Source: Novosphingobium fluoreni (GTDB lineage: Bacteria; Pseudomonadota; Alphaproteobacteria; Sphingomonadales; Sphingomonadaceae). Taken from it: a stretch of DNA of 64,000 nt. The notes beneath the pieces were generated by a model, which was given only the letters and a program-made list of their open reading frames with translations, ran no database searches and had not been told where the DNA came from. Shown piece by piece: positions 26,838 through 35,277 of the stretch; the first letter of the stretch is position 1; each line of letters opens with the position of its first letter. Location of the stretch: the NCBI RefSeq assembly GCF_014196615.1, contig NZ_JACIDY010000008.1:124001-188000 (forward strand), given 5' to 3'. Position numbers and translations under genes: made by a program.

Positions 26838-27406
26838 CGCTTGAAGCGGTCCTTAGCCAGTACGGCTTTGCCGCTCTGTTCCTCGGCGCCGGGATCGAGG
26901 GCGAGACGGTGGTCGTGCTGGGCGGCGTGATGGTCCATCGTGGCCTGATCGCGTACCCGGCGGCCATCGCGGCGGCAGCACTCGGATCCTTTATCGCGGA
27001 CCAGATCTTCTTTGCCCTCGGCCGCCGGTTCCGCGATCATCGCTATGTTCGGCGCGTCCAGCAGAAGGCCGCGTTCCGCCGCGCCATCGATGTGTTCGAG
27101 CAGCGGCCAGTGCTGTTCGTGTTCGGGTTCCGCTTTCTGTATGGCCTGCGTACTGTCAGCCCCATCGCGATCGGCACGACAGCGCTTCCTGCCTCCCGCT
27201 TCATGGCTATCAACGCATTGGCGGCCGTGGTCTGGGCGACGGTTTTCGTGACCCTGGGTTACCTGTTCGGTCAGGGCATCGAGGCCGCTTTTGGCCGCGT
27301 CCGCGATGTGGGCCATGTTCTGCTGCCCGTACTCGCGGTGCTGCTCCTCGTCGGCCTTGCCGCACACTTCCGGCACCGCAGGCGTGAGGTCACAGCAAGG
27401 GACTGA
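26834..27406 (+). CDS. DedA-family membrane protein
   Basis: A 190-aa inner-membrane protein with the DedA pattern: AALFLGAGIEGETVVVLGG at the start, GSFIADQIFFALGRRFRDH, and FVFGFRFLYGLRTVSPIAIG. DedA proteins are undecaprenyl-phosphate or phospholipid flippases involved in envelope stress tolerance. The start is GTG at 26834 overlapping the previous stop. Its 3' end overlaps the convergent cardiolipin synthase gene by 17 bases. Confidence 0.9.
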   Translation: MTLEAVLSQYGFAALFLGAGIEGETVVVLGGVMVHRGLIAYPAAIAAAALGSFIADQIFFALGRRFRDHRYVRRVQQKAAFRRAIDVFEQRPVLFVFGFRFLYGLRTVSPIAIGTTALPASRFMAINALAAVVWATVFVTLGYLFGQGIEAAFGRVRDVGHVLLPVLAVLLLVGLAAHFRHRRREVTARD

Positions 27407-28787
27407 CGAGGCGAGCCAGATTTTCGCAGAAGCGGGAAACACGCGGGCGATCACGCCATTCCTCCAGCAAAAGTCGGTCGCTTCGGCGGATGTATCCCCG
27501 TTGGACATCCGCGAGAGGTCCGGCGGACGCTTCATCATGCAAGATCAGGCTGATCTCCGCATTCAGCATGAAGGAGCGGACATCAGCGTTGCTGGATCCG
27601 ATGACGGCGATGCGGCCATCGATCGATACGTTCTTCGCGTGCAGCAACCTGTCGCGGTAGCGGTGGAGGCGTACGCCTGCCTCGAGCAGTTCGGTGTAAT
27701 AGGATCGCTGGGCAAGGTTCACGAGCCGCTGGTCCACAACATGCGAAACGACAAGGTCGATCGCGACGCCGCGTGCGACCGCGTTCTTGAGCGCGGTCAG
27801 CAGGGCCTCGTCGGGGATCAGATAGGGCGAGACGATGGTGATATTCTCTTGCGCCTCGTGAACGAGTTCGACGAGCAATCGCTCATAGCCTGGCACGCGG
27901 TAGTCCGGGCCACTGGGCATCGCCTGCAACTCTGAGGCGCCGGTGACGTCGGGCAAGGGCAACACCGCGATGGTCTGTTCGGTCTCAAGAAACCAGTCGC
28001 TGGCAAAGACGGCATCGAGCGCGCAGACGACCGGGCCTTCGACCCGGGCGACAAGTTCGTCATTGACGATCCCGGGTTTGAAATCACGGTTCACGATATT
28101 CTGCGATCCGACGAAAGCGACCATGCCATCTACCAGGCATAGCTTGCGGTGGTTGCGCAAATCGCTTCGCGCACGGCGCAGCGCTGCGAAGCGAACTGGT
28201 AGGACCAGCTGGGCGGTGACGCCTCGGTCCGCCAGCATCGCCAGGCTGCGCTTCACCCAGGGGCGCGACCCTAGCGCATCGATCAGCACGCGGACATCAA
28301 CGCCCCGCGCGCGGGCGCGGCCAAGGGCATCTGCGACTTTCAGTCCCGTCCTATCGTCGGCCAAGATGTAGGTCAGCAGATGAACCCGAACATGGGCCGC
28401 ATCTATCGCTGCCACCATAGCGGCGATCGCACCGTCATAATCCTCCAGCAGAGAGAGGGCATTGCCACCACAGCTCGGAAACCCGCCCAGCCATTGTGCA
28501 AGCACGGCTGTCGGCGAAGGCGCGCTTTTACTGCTTGTTAGCGCCTGCGCGGCGCTCTCCCGCTCCGGCGCCGCACGCCTGAAGCGATCCCGCCGCCAGG
28601 ACGGGAACGCGGCGCGGCCGATCAGGCGGTACAGGATGAAGGCGGGCACCGGCAGGAACAGAACCAGTAGCAGCCAGCTGCGTGCCGCTTCGGGCGGACG
28701 TCGCAGCGGAATGACCACCACCATGATGAGCCGTATCGCCCATTCGAGCAGCAGATAAGCGAGCGTCAGGTTCGGGATGGAGATCAT
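27390..28787 (-). CDS. cls: Cardiolipin synthase (phospholipase D family)
   Basis: A 465-aa enzyme that joins phosphatidylglycerol molecules into cardiolipin at the inner membrane. Two N-terminal transmembrane helices (about 5-60) precede two HKD motifs: HRKLCLVDGMVAFVGSQN near residue 216 and HAKNVSIDGRIAVIGSSN near residue 395. Both catalytic histidines and lysines are present, so it should be active. Convergent with DedA, and 67 bases downstream of the stress-protein gene on the same strand. Confidence 0.92.
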   Translation of the reverse strand: MISIPNLTLAYLLLEWAIRLIMVVVIPLRRPPEAARSWLLLVLFLPVPAFILYRLIGRAAFPSWRRDRFRRAAPERESAAQALTSSKSAPSPTAVLAQWLGGFPSCGGNALSLLEDYDGAIAAMVAAIDAAHVRVHLLTYILADDRTGLKVADALGRARARGVDVRVLIDALGSRPWVKRSLAMLADRGVTAQLVLPVRFAALRRARSDLRNHRKLCLVDGMVAFVGSQNIVNRDFKPGIVNDELVARVEGPVVCALDAVFASDWFLETEQTIAVLPLPDVTGASELQAMPSGPDYRVPGYERLLVELVHEAQENITIVSPYLIPDEALLTALKNAVARGVAIDLVVSHVVDQRLVNLAQRSYYTELLEAGVRLHRYRDRLLHAKNVSIDGRIAVIGSSNADVRSFMLNAEISLILHDEASAGPLADVQRGYIRRSDRLLLEEWRDRPRVSRFCENLARLVSPLL

Positions 28788-28854
28788 CGTACGATGCTAT
28801 CCATCTCTGCCGCACCATGTCGATGGGGGCCGCCCGGCCATGCCGTCTTGTGCC

Positions 28855-29670
28855 TCAATGGATCATCAGCAGCGGTATGTCCGCGCAAGCAAGCAAGTGC
28901 CGGGTTGTGCCGCCTGCGAACCATTCAATCAGCTGGTTGTGCCGATAGGCTCCCGTCACCAGCATATCCGCTCCGGCTTGATGGGCTTCCGTCAGGAGTT
29001 GATGGCCAAGGTTCCCGTGCGAGCGCGGGACCACGCGCAGTCTGTTCGCAATCCCTGCGTCATCGAGCAGCGATTCCAGTTTGAGCGCCGGATAATCTGC
29101 ATCGCCGATCCGAATAGCGGTGACGTCAGTGGCACCTTTCAACCAAGGCGTGGCCGCCTCGACAGCGCGTCTCGCCGCAGGGGAGTCGCTAAAGCCTACA
29201 GCGATATGCGAAAAGCGCTGACCGGCCCTTGGCTTCCAGGAAATCGGGACGATCAGCACCGGTTTCTGGGTGCCGAACAGCGCGGCATGCAGGGCGTCCC
29301 CACCGTCCATGTTCCGCTCGTGGGCGATCACGACTAACAGGTCGGCATTCTTGGCCTCCTCCGTCACCACGGCTTCTTCATCGCCAACCACGGTCCGCCA
29401 GGTGACGGACGGAACGTCCTGCGCCGCTCCTGCGTTCCACGCGAGGAAAGCCGTGTGGCAGGCGGCCGATCGCTCGCTGGCCGTGCCTTCCCAACGTTCG
29501 CGCAGACGCTGCATGTCGACCTCGTCGCTGGCAGCAACCAGATGGGCAGGATCGACCACAACGTTCAGGGCTTCGATCGTACGCTCCCCCACGCACTGCG
29601 CTGCGAGAACGGCTGCGTTGAGGCACGTCGCAGTGCTGTCGGCTCCGACGATGACGGCGAGAATCTTCAT
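28855..29670 (-). CDS. Universal stress protein, two UspA-type domains
   Basis: A 271-aa cytoplasmic protein with two Usp repeats (about 1-145 and 150-271). The second ends in the usual G-x9-G pattern followed by ADIPLLMIH. The start at 29670 ([10 protein letters not shown]) follows GGAG and overlaps the DUF190 stop by four bases; the longer open frame upstream lies inside that gene. It is the third gene behind the fluoride riboswitch, so it is probably fluoride-inducible. Confidence 0.88.
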   Translation of the reverse strand: MKILAVIVGADSTATCLNAAVLAAQCVGERTIEALNVVVDPAHLVAASDEVDMQRLRERWEGTASERSAACHTAFLAWNAGAAQDVPSVTWRTVVGDEEAVVTEEAKNADLLVVIAHERNMDGGDALHAALFGTQKPVLIVPISWKPRAGQRFSHIAVGFSDSPAARRAVEAATPWLKGATDVTAIRIGDADYPALKLESLLDDAGIANRLRVVPRSHGNLGHQLLTEAHQAGADMLVTGAYRHNQLIEWFAGGTTRHLLACADIPLLMIH

Positions 29671-30062
29671 ACATCGCTCTCCTGCTTTGTCACAGCGTCG
29701 ATCGCCCAATGCTCGAGCTGCTTGTAGATGACCACCTTCGTCTCCAGCAGGGCGGCGTGGCGCTGGCAGAACAGTTCGAGATCCGCCCGATGACCGATCA
29801 GTTCGACGCACATGGTCAGATAGGGATTGCTCGTTTCCGCACCCTGATCGAGCACCGGTCCGTGATTGCTGAAACCGTAGTGGGTATGATGGGCTACAGC
29901 GTTCATCAGACCGGCAGCCTTTGCCTGGACGACAAGCTCGCGATAGAGCGGACGCGCTGACCACAGCTTCCATGCCTTGCGCGGCTCTGCCGTATCACGC
30001 GGTGCCATATAGATACGCAGCATGCCGATCTCGCTGGACGTAAGGATAGCTGTGTCAGTCAT
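29667..30062 (-). CDS. DUF190 protein of the fluoride operon
   Basis: A 131-aa protein with the DUF190 layout: LRIYMAPRD at the start, [32 protein letters not shown] in the middle. DUF190 genes are best known beside crcB fluoride-channel genes, and the family has a PII-like ferredoxin fold. Here it sits between CLC-F (8-base overlap) and the stress-protein gene (4-base overlap), which supports a role in fluoride response. Biochemical function unknown. Confidence 0.82.
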   Translation of the reverse strand: MTDTAILTSSEIGMLRIYMAPRDTAEPRKAWKLWSARPLYRELVVQAKAAGLMNAVAHHTHYGFSNHGPVLDQGAETSNPYLTMCVELIGHRADLELFCQRHAALLETKVVIYKQLEHWAIDAVTKQESDV

Positions 30063-31443
30063 TTGTGTGGAGGTCCTGCCTGGTGATCTGGGTGCGCGCT
30101 GCGCGAATGCCCCGCAGCGTCATGCCTGGGCTGATGGAAATGCGCGGATGCTTGGGGACGGCGATCTGCTGAGACAGATAGATGCCGCTGTGGCCTGAGC
30201 ACAGGTAGGCGACGAAACAGGCAACGGCGATGTAGACGGCATGGGTCGCACCGAACAGTTCGATGCCCATGATGGTGCAGGCCAAAGGCGTGTTCGCCGC
30301 CCCGGCAAAGACGGCGACGAACCCAAGTCCCGCGAAGAGATCGACAGGTCCGCCGAAAAGCGTGCCGAGGGCATGACCCAGTGCCGCGCCGATGAAGAAC
30401 AGCGGTGTTACCTCGCCGCCCTTGAAGCCTGTGCCCAGCGTCACGACCGTGAACAGCAGCTTGAGCGCCCAACTCCAGTAATCCTGACCGGGCGAGAAGA
30501 AGCTTGCGATCGTGGGTGTGGAGGCATCGGGCGCCCAGACCCCGAGACCAAGATAGTCGCGCGTGCCGAGCAGATAGACCAGAGCGATCACCGCAAGGCC
30601 GCCGAGGAAGAGACGCAGCGGCCCGAACCGGATGTGGCGCTTCACGAAGTCGCCGAAACCGTGCGACAATTCGGAGAACAGCAGGCCGACCAGTCCAAAC
30701 GCCACGCCGGCTATAGCAGCCTCAAGCAGAATTAATGGATCGACGGCGATCGGCACGACCGTGCCCTTGAGATAGTCGATGTGATAAAGCCCGTGGTGGA
30801 TGCCCCACTGGTGACAGGTCCAGTCGCCGACAACAGCGGCTATCAGTGTCGGCACCAGCGCGCGATATTCCACACGGCCGACCGCCAGTACCTCGAGCGC
30901 GAAGATCGCGCCTGCCAGCGGTGTGCCGAACACGGCCCCGAAACCTGCGGCAATACCGGCCATCAGGATGATGCGGGTACTCTCGGCATCAAGCCGAAAC
31001 ATCGTGGCGAAGGCGCTGGCAAGGCTGCCGCCCAGTTGCACAGCCGTGCCCTCTCGCCCGGCCGAGCCGCCGAACAGGTGCGTGACAACGGTGCCGACGA
31101 AAATCAGCGGCGCCATGCGTAAGGGCACGCCGCCACCCGGTTCATGGACCTGCTCGACGATCAGGTTGTTGCCGCCTTCGACGCTGCGACCGAACAAATG
31201 ATACAGCAGCCCGACCGCGAACCCGCCGACTGGCAGGAGGAACAGCAACCATGGATGCGCAAAGCGCGTGCGCGTGGCAACATCCAGGCTCCAGAGGAAG
31301 GCCGCGCAAAGACTGCCCACCGCCGCCGCCATGGGAACAAGGAGCGCCAGCCATCGCAACACGGACAGGGCATGGGCATGCCGGTCCCTGGCAAAGGCCA
31401 GGACGTTCAGGTTCGACAGCAATATTGCGAATTTAGCGCGCAC
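30055..31443 (-). CDS. CLC-family fluoride/proton antiporter (CLC-F type)
   Basis: A 462-aa CLC membrane protein. The gating-glutamate motif reads GREGTAVQ, the variant I know from fluoride-exporting CLC-F proteins, rather than GREGP of chloride CLCs; [17 protein letters not shown] is the later pore segment. The GTG start at 31443 has a strong AAGGAGGAATC ribosome site. A fluoride riboswitch lies directly upstream, which settles the substrate far better than sequence alone. First gene of a three-gene operon with overlapping stops and starts. Confidence 0.92.
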   Translation of the reverse strand: MRAKFAILLSNLNVLAFARDRHAHALSVLRWLALLVPMAAAVGSLCAAFLWSLDVATRTRFAHPWLLFLLPVGGFAVGLLYHLFGRSVEGGNNLIVEQVHEPGGGVPLRMAPLIFVGTVVTHLFGGSAGREGTAVQLGGSLASAFATMFRLDAESTRIILMAGIAAGFGAVFGTPLAGAIFALEVLAVGRVEYRALVPTLIAAVVGDWTCHQWGIHHGLYHIDYLKGTVVPIAVDPLILLEAAIAGVAFGLVGLLFSELSHGFGDFVKRHIRFGPLRLFLGGLAVIALVYLLGTRDYLGLGVWAPDASTPTIASFFSPGQDYWSWALKLLFTVVTLGTGFKGGEVTPLFFIGAALGHALGTLFGGPVDLFAGLGFVAVFAGAANTPLACTIMGIELFGATHAVYIAVACFVAYLCSGHSGIYLSQQIAVPKHPRISISPGMTLRGIRAARTQITRQDLHTND

Positions 31444-31472
31444 GATTCCTCCTTGTTGCGAAAACGCATCAG

Positions 31473-31530
31473 GTAGGAATCATCAGCCCGAAGGCGGTTC
31501 GGCCGAAGCCCGGCGGAAATCCATCGCCTT
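31473..31530 (-). ncRNA. Fluoride riboswitch (crcB motif)
   Basis: Reading the minus strand from 31530, the conserved elements of the fluoride aptamer appear in order: GGCGATGG (31528-31521), CCGCC, a short linker, GAACCGCC, then GGGCTGATG and CCTAC (31477-31473). The element ends 30 bases before the CLC-F start. Its ATTCCT (31480-31475) is complementary to AGGAAT in the CLC-F ribosome site, so fluoride binding probably frees the ribosome site, i.e. translational control. No U-rich terminator is visible. The aptamer is seen directly; the switching mechanism is inferred. Confidence 0.92.
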
Positions 31531-31537
31531 GGCAGCG

Positions 31538-31566
31538 CATATCGTATGACATGCGCAGTTGGTCAA
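31538..31566 (-). promoter_or_regulatory. Promoter of the fluoride operon
   Basis: TTGACC at 31566-31561 is followed, after 16-17 bases, by CGATAT/GATATG at 31544-31538. A start 6-7 bases further on falls at about 31531, exactly the first base of the riboswitch. The position, more than the -10 match, supports it. Confidence 0.65.
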
Positions 31567-32133
31567 GCTGTAACGCATGCGGCGGTGATACTGTACGGCA
31601 GCTTCATGCAGCTTCTGCGCTGGCAGCGGCCGTTTTCCTTAAGGCGGTTCCCTGCCGCTGCTTATTTGCACCCAGAACGTCCGGTGTTCCGTTGAAAGCC
31701 GCCCTTTTGACGCAGGTCTGGGAATGACGGCAATGTCCCAAAGGCAGTCGTTTGGCCGCCGTCGAAAACTTGCAGTCCATCTTGGGTTCGAATACGATGC
31801 CATTCGTCGAACGCTGGCAGTAGGTGCCGGTATTTCGGTGAAAAAGCCGTCGTGGCACTTTTCGTGGTACGCGGGGCGTAAGAGCAAAAGTACAGCACTT
31901 AAAATCAACAGCTTGCTGGCTGAGTTCGAATCCCTCCCGCTCCGCCATATTCCACTTCATCGGCGTTCGCCCACGTTCGGAAAATGCCAATAAATAACGG
32001 AAATTGCTCGATAAATTTTCCGCTAATGATCGGTGGCGTTCGGGGGGTGCCGAAAAGTCTTGTGGGACTGAGTGTGGGACTGAAGCGGGGTGGAGGGGTT
32101 CAATAGCCGGCAGCGAAGTGCTATGAATCCTGC
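31567..32133. other. Gap between fluoride operon and integrase; holds only the att-like site
   Basis: No gene is supported. A minus-strand frame here begins like the typical mistranslation opposite a tRNA end and is not taken as a gene. The one readable feature is the tRNA 3' piece at 31924-31947. The integrase promoter must lie in 31950-32130. Confidence 0.6.
31924..31947 (+). other. tRNA 3'-end fragment, putative attachment site (attL/attR core)
   Basis: The run has the T-loop GTTCGAATCC, then CCGCTCC, a G and the encoded CCA, so it is the 3' end of a tRNA, most like tRNA-Ser because of the discriminator G. No GGAGCGG acceptor half occurs upstream and the T-stem 5' side does not pair, so this is not a working tRNA. 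The bases at 31890-31923 are only vaguely tRNA-like. It lies 187 bases before a P4-type integrase, the usual spacing for an att site in a tRNA gene. Confidence 0.75.
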
Positions 32134-33387
32134 ATGGGAAAGCTCACCAAAGCGATCATCGAAAGCCTGAAAGAGCCTGGTCGGTATGCCGACGGTGACG
32201 GGCTTTATCTCAAGATTTCGCCGAGCGGCGGCAAAAGCTGGGTGCTGCGTATCCAGATCAAGGGCACGCGGCGCGATATTGGGCTTGGCGACGCTCGTTA
32301 TGTCCCAGCTCAAACGGCGCGCCTCGAAGCAGCGGCCGCAAAGAAGCTGGCGGCGTCTGGCATCGATCCGCTTGAGGAGCGCCGCAAGGTAGCAAAGGTT
32401 GTTTTGACCTTTGAGCAGGCCGCCAAAAAGGCGCACGCCGAAATGATCAAGGGGTGGAAAAACGGCAAACACACCAAGCAGTGGATCAAGACCCTTGAGC
32501 GTTACGCCTATCCCAAGCTCGGCAAGCTGAAGGTCGACAAGATCGACGGGCCGCTCATACGCGACGTGTTGGCCGAGATCTGGCTCGAGATTCCAGAGAC
32601 CGCGCGGCGCGTGCGCCAGCGAATCGGCACGGTTCTGGACTGGTCCTACTCGAACGGCCTCCGCGATACCGAGGCGCCGATGCGATCAATTTCGAAAGGT
32701 TTGCCTCGGCAGCCGAAAAAGACAGGACACTTTGCTGCCCTGCCACATGCGGAGGTGCCGGCATTTCTCGTCCGCCTTCGGGCCAAGGAGTTGTCCGCAA
32801 GCCAGCTTGCTCTTGAAGCTCTCATTCTCACCGCCGTGCGATCCGGCGAGGTCCGAGGGGCGCGCTGGCCCGAATTGAACGACGACCTTACGCTCTGGAA
32901 GATTCCCGGCGATCGGATGAAGGCCGGCGTCGATCATGTCGTACCGCTCTCCCCCCAAGCGGCGGACGTATTTAGGCGTGCGCAGGCCCTTCGAGTCGAG
33001 GATTGCGACCTCGTTTTCCCGTCCAGCATGTCAGCGACGGTGCTTTCGGACATGGCACTTCTGGAGTTGGTGCGCGGCATGGGCGTCACTGCTACAGTCC
33101 ACGGGTTCCGATCAAGCTTTCGCGATTGGGCAGCAGAGGAAACCGATGTCGCCCGCGAGATCGCCGAAGCTGCCCTCGCACACACGTTAGGGAACAAGGT
33201 CGAGGCAGCGTATCGGCGGACCGATTTCCTGGCGAAGCGGCGTGCGTTGATGGAGGCGTGGGCGAACCACTGCCTCAGCGAGCCTAAGGCTCGCGTCCGG
33301 AAGCCAGCTCGCGAAAAGTCTTCCTCGGCCGCCCGCGCTTCCGGGGCATCGGCGTTGCGGAGGCCGGTTCGCGCTGCCGCTCGATGA
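32134..33387 (+). CDS. int: P4-type tyrosine integrase
   Basis: A 417-aa site-specific recombinase. The N-terminal DUF4102 arm-binding domain (about 1-85, KEPGRYADGDGLYLKISPSG), a core-binding domain and a complete catalytic set follow: R236, H323-x-x-R326, H350 and the nucleophile Y360. The C-terminal 40 residues are basic. Members insert elements into tRNA 3' ends, matching the att-like site just upstream. The last 104 bases overlap the convergent HTH gene. Looks intact. Confidence 0.95.
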   Translation: MGKLTKAIIESLKEPGRYADGDGLYLKISPSGGKSWVLRIQIKGTRRDIGLGDARYVPAQTARLEAAAAKKLAASGIDPLEERRKVAKVVLTFEQAAKKAHAEMIKGWKNGKHTKQWIKTLERYAYPKLGKLKVDKIDGPLIRDVLAEIWLEIPETARRVRQRIGTVLDWSYSNGLRDTEAPMRSISKGLPRQPKKTGHFAALPHAEVPAFLVRLRAKELSASQLALEALILTAVRSGEVRGARWPELNDDLTLWKIPGDRMKAGVDHVVPLSPQAADVFRRAQALRVEDCDLVFPSSMSATVLSDMALLELVRGMGVTATVHGFRSSFRDWAAEETDVAREIAEAALAHTLGNKVEAAYRRTDFLAKRRALMEAWANHCLSEPKARVRKPAREKSSSAARASGASALRRPVRAAAR

Positions 33388-33565
33388 AAGTCTCGATACT
33401 TGCGCTAATTATCAGGGTGGCGCGGCCGAGCTTTATGATTTCGATCTCACGCGCACCGATCAGCTCGTAGATTTTCGTCTTGCCGACACCGAGCAACCCT
33501 GCGGCGTCGGCGACTCTGACCGTCAGCGGGCTCAATCGAAGCGCTCGGTCGGATGGCTTGGTCAC
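33284..33565 (-). CDS. AlpA/excisionase-like helix-turn-helix protein of the second element
   Basis: A 93-aa protein whose first half has the helix-turn-helix pattern VRVADAAGLLGVGKTKIYELI, then the wing EIEIIKLGRATLI; the tail is a basic KRGRPRKTF (AT-hook-like). The start is GTG at 33565, overlapping the DUF2274 stop (GTGA). It holds the same place as the AlpA-like gene at 7647 in the first element but is not closely similar. Its 3' end runs 104 bases into the integrase gene on the other strand. Confidence 0.8.
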   Translation of the reverse strand: MTKPSDRALRLSPLTVRVADAAGLLGVGKTKIYELIGAREIEIIKLGRATLIISASIETFIERQREPASATPMPRKRGRPRKTFRELASGREP

Positions 33566-33786
33566 GACCGCTGGACGCCCCTCTCCCGTGCCTTTGCGAA
33601 GCCTCGGTCGGTTGACAGGAAGGTCGCGAGCATATGCGGGATCAGCTCGGTCACCGGCTCTTCGCTGCCATAAGTCTCCGCATAGCACCGAGCGTAGTCC
33701 CGCAGTGCCTCGTGAAGGTCGGGCATGACCGTGATGGCGAGTTTGACCGGGGTGCGATCGGGCAATTTTCTGAGCTTCAGTTCCAC
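33562..33786 (-). CDS. DUF2274 protein, second element
   Basis: A 74-aa homologue of the gene at 7432: shared LPDRTPVKLAIT and SEEPVTELIPHMLATFL-like sections, with many replacements between. The start is GTG at 33786, one base after the trbI stop, exactly as in the first element. It survives intact although the conjugation operon upstream is gone. Confidence 0.85.
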   Translation of the reverse strand: MELKLRKLPDRTPVKLAITVMPDLHEALRDYARCYAETYGSEEPVTELIPHMLATFLSTDRGFAKARERGVQRS

Positions 33787-33787
33787 G

Positions 33788-33989
33788 TTAGCTCGCCCTT
33801 CCGCGCCACGGCGCAAGGATGAGATCGCGGGTCACCATTACGCGGACAGGCGCGCCGGGGCGGATCGTGATCGTCGGCTGGATGTCGAGATTCCGCTGCG
33901 TAATCTGGTCGCCAGCACGCGCGGTATTTGTCTGCGTGGACTGGCGGATGGCCTGCACGAGGTCATTCTCGCCACTGATCGTCACCTCG
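33788..33989 (-). pseudogene. trbI 3' remnant of a second conjugative element
   Basis: Only the last 67 codons of a trbI gene remain (from SEVTISGENDLVQAIRQ to the stop). They match 7229-7430 in inverted orientation with about 20 differences. At about 33990 the similarity stops abruptly and the sequence becomes the interior of a relaxase gene on the opposite strand, so a deletion or inversion has joined two transfer genes. Confidence 0.9.
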
Positions 33990-35183
33990 GATCGTACTGT
34001 GTCTTCGGCCGACAACGATCCCTTCCAGCAATCGGTAGCGGTGGGGCGGCTGCGCAAATTGAAGTCCATGAACCTGGCCGAAGACCTCGGGGGCGGACGC
34101 TACCGGCTCGCTGACGGGATGGAGGAGACGCTCCGCCGCATGGGCGAGCGCGGCGATATCATCCGCGTCATGCAACACGAGTTGACCGCCCGCCGTCTCG
34201 ACCGCGCCGGTGTCGAACGGGTGATCGCTTCAGAGTTGCGCGAACCCATTGTTGGGAAGCTCATCAGCCGCGGCTTTTCCGACGAGCATCGCGACCGTCA
34301 TTACATGATGGTCGATGGCATCGACGGGCGGGTTCATTATGTCGATATCGGCCGGGGCGATGTCGTCCAATCGGTGCCTGAGAATGCGACCGTGCGGATT
34401 GAACCTAAGAAGGCGGGCGTAACGCAGGCGGATCGCACCATCGATACCATCGCCCGTGCGAACGGCGGGCGCTACTCCGTGGACCTTCATCTGGCCCATG
34501 ATCCGCAGGCCAACGAAGCCTTCGCCGCCAGCCATGTCCGGCGTCTGGAAGCCATGCGGCGGGTGGGTGCCGGGCCGGAGCGATCGGAGGACGGGAGCTG
34601 GGCCATAACCGATGACCATCTTGCACGCGCCGAGACCTATGCCGTGCGGCAGCAGCGGGACCGGCCCTTGGCGGTATCGGTCATGTCCCGAACCCCTGTC
34701 GCCGAACTGGCAGGGAAGGAGGCGCCGACCTGGCTCGATCGGGAGCTGTCTGAGGGTAACGGAAGCCCGGTGCGCGATGCTGGCTTCGGGCGTGAGGTCA
34801 GGGCCGCGCTGGCAGCGCGACGGCAATGGCTGGTCGAGCAGCAACTGGCTGATCCGGACGGTGCAGTGCTTCGGTTCCGGCAGGGCGCGATAGACATGCT
34901 TCGCCAGCGTGAACTTCGGCAGACCGGTGAGCAGCTGGCGGATCGCATCTGCAAGCCCTTTGCATCTGTCGGGATCGGCGAGCGGATCGAGGGCGTGATT
35001 GCCCGCCGGGTTGATCTGGAAGGTGGCTGCTATGCGCTGGTCGAGCGGTCGCGGGATTTTACTCTCGTGCCCTGGCGCGACGTGCTGGAGCGCAACATGG
35101 GCAAGGCGGCATCCGGCATCATGCGGGCGGATGGGATCAGCTGGCAGTTTGGGCGCGGCAGGGCCGGCCCTTCGATCAGTTGA
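33990..35183 (+). pseudogene. Truncated relaxase (DUF3363 / VirD2-like C-terminal part)
   Basis: About 395 residues of the DUF3363 region of a conjugative relaxase, starting mid-domain at VGRLRKLKSMNLAED and including LRRMGERGDIIRVMQHEL and ARRVDLEGGCYALVERSRDF. The N-terminal nicking domain with its catalytic Tyr and His is absent. The frame remains open leftwards to 33819, but that part is antisense trbI and not relaxase. Without the nicking domain it cannot start transfer. Confidence 0.85.
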
Positions 35184-35277
35184 GCCAGGATGATCATCGG
35201 CCGTGGTCGGTGCGGATCGCCGTGCTTTCCGTTCGGACGGGACGTCCCCATCTTGGCCGTGGGTCCCAGTGGAGATT

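Noticed and set aside
28960..29973. Longer start for the universal stress protein (open to 29973)
   Set aside because: The extra 101 codons lie inside the DUF190 gene in another frame; [10 protein letters not shown] at 29670 with GGAG upstream is the standard Usp start.
31860..31947. A complete tRNA-Leu(UAA), because CTTAAAATC and GTTCGAATCC occur in order
   Set aside because: No 5' acceptor half, T-stem does not pair, and the discriminator G does not fit Leu; only the last 24 bases are convincing.
31604..31990. 128-codon minus-strand frame beginning near the tRNA piece
   Set aside because: Its start (AEREGFE) is the usual false translation opposite a tRNA T-arm; no ribosome site.
33819..33989. 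N-terminal 57 codons of the open frame that continues into the relaxase fragment
   Set aside because: This part is the antisense of the trbI remnant; the relaxase sequence begins only after the junction.
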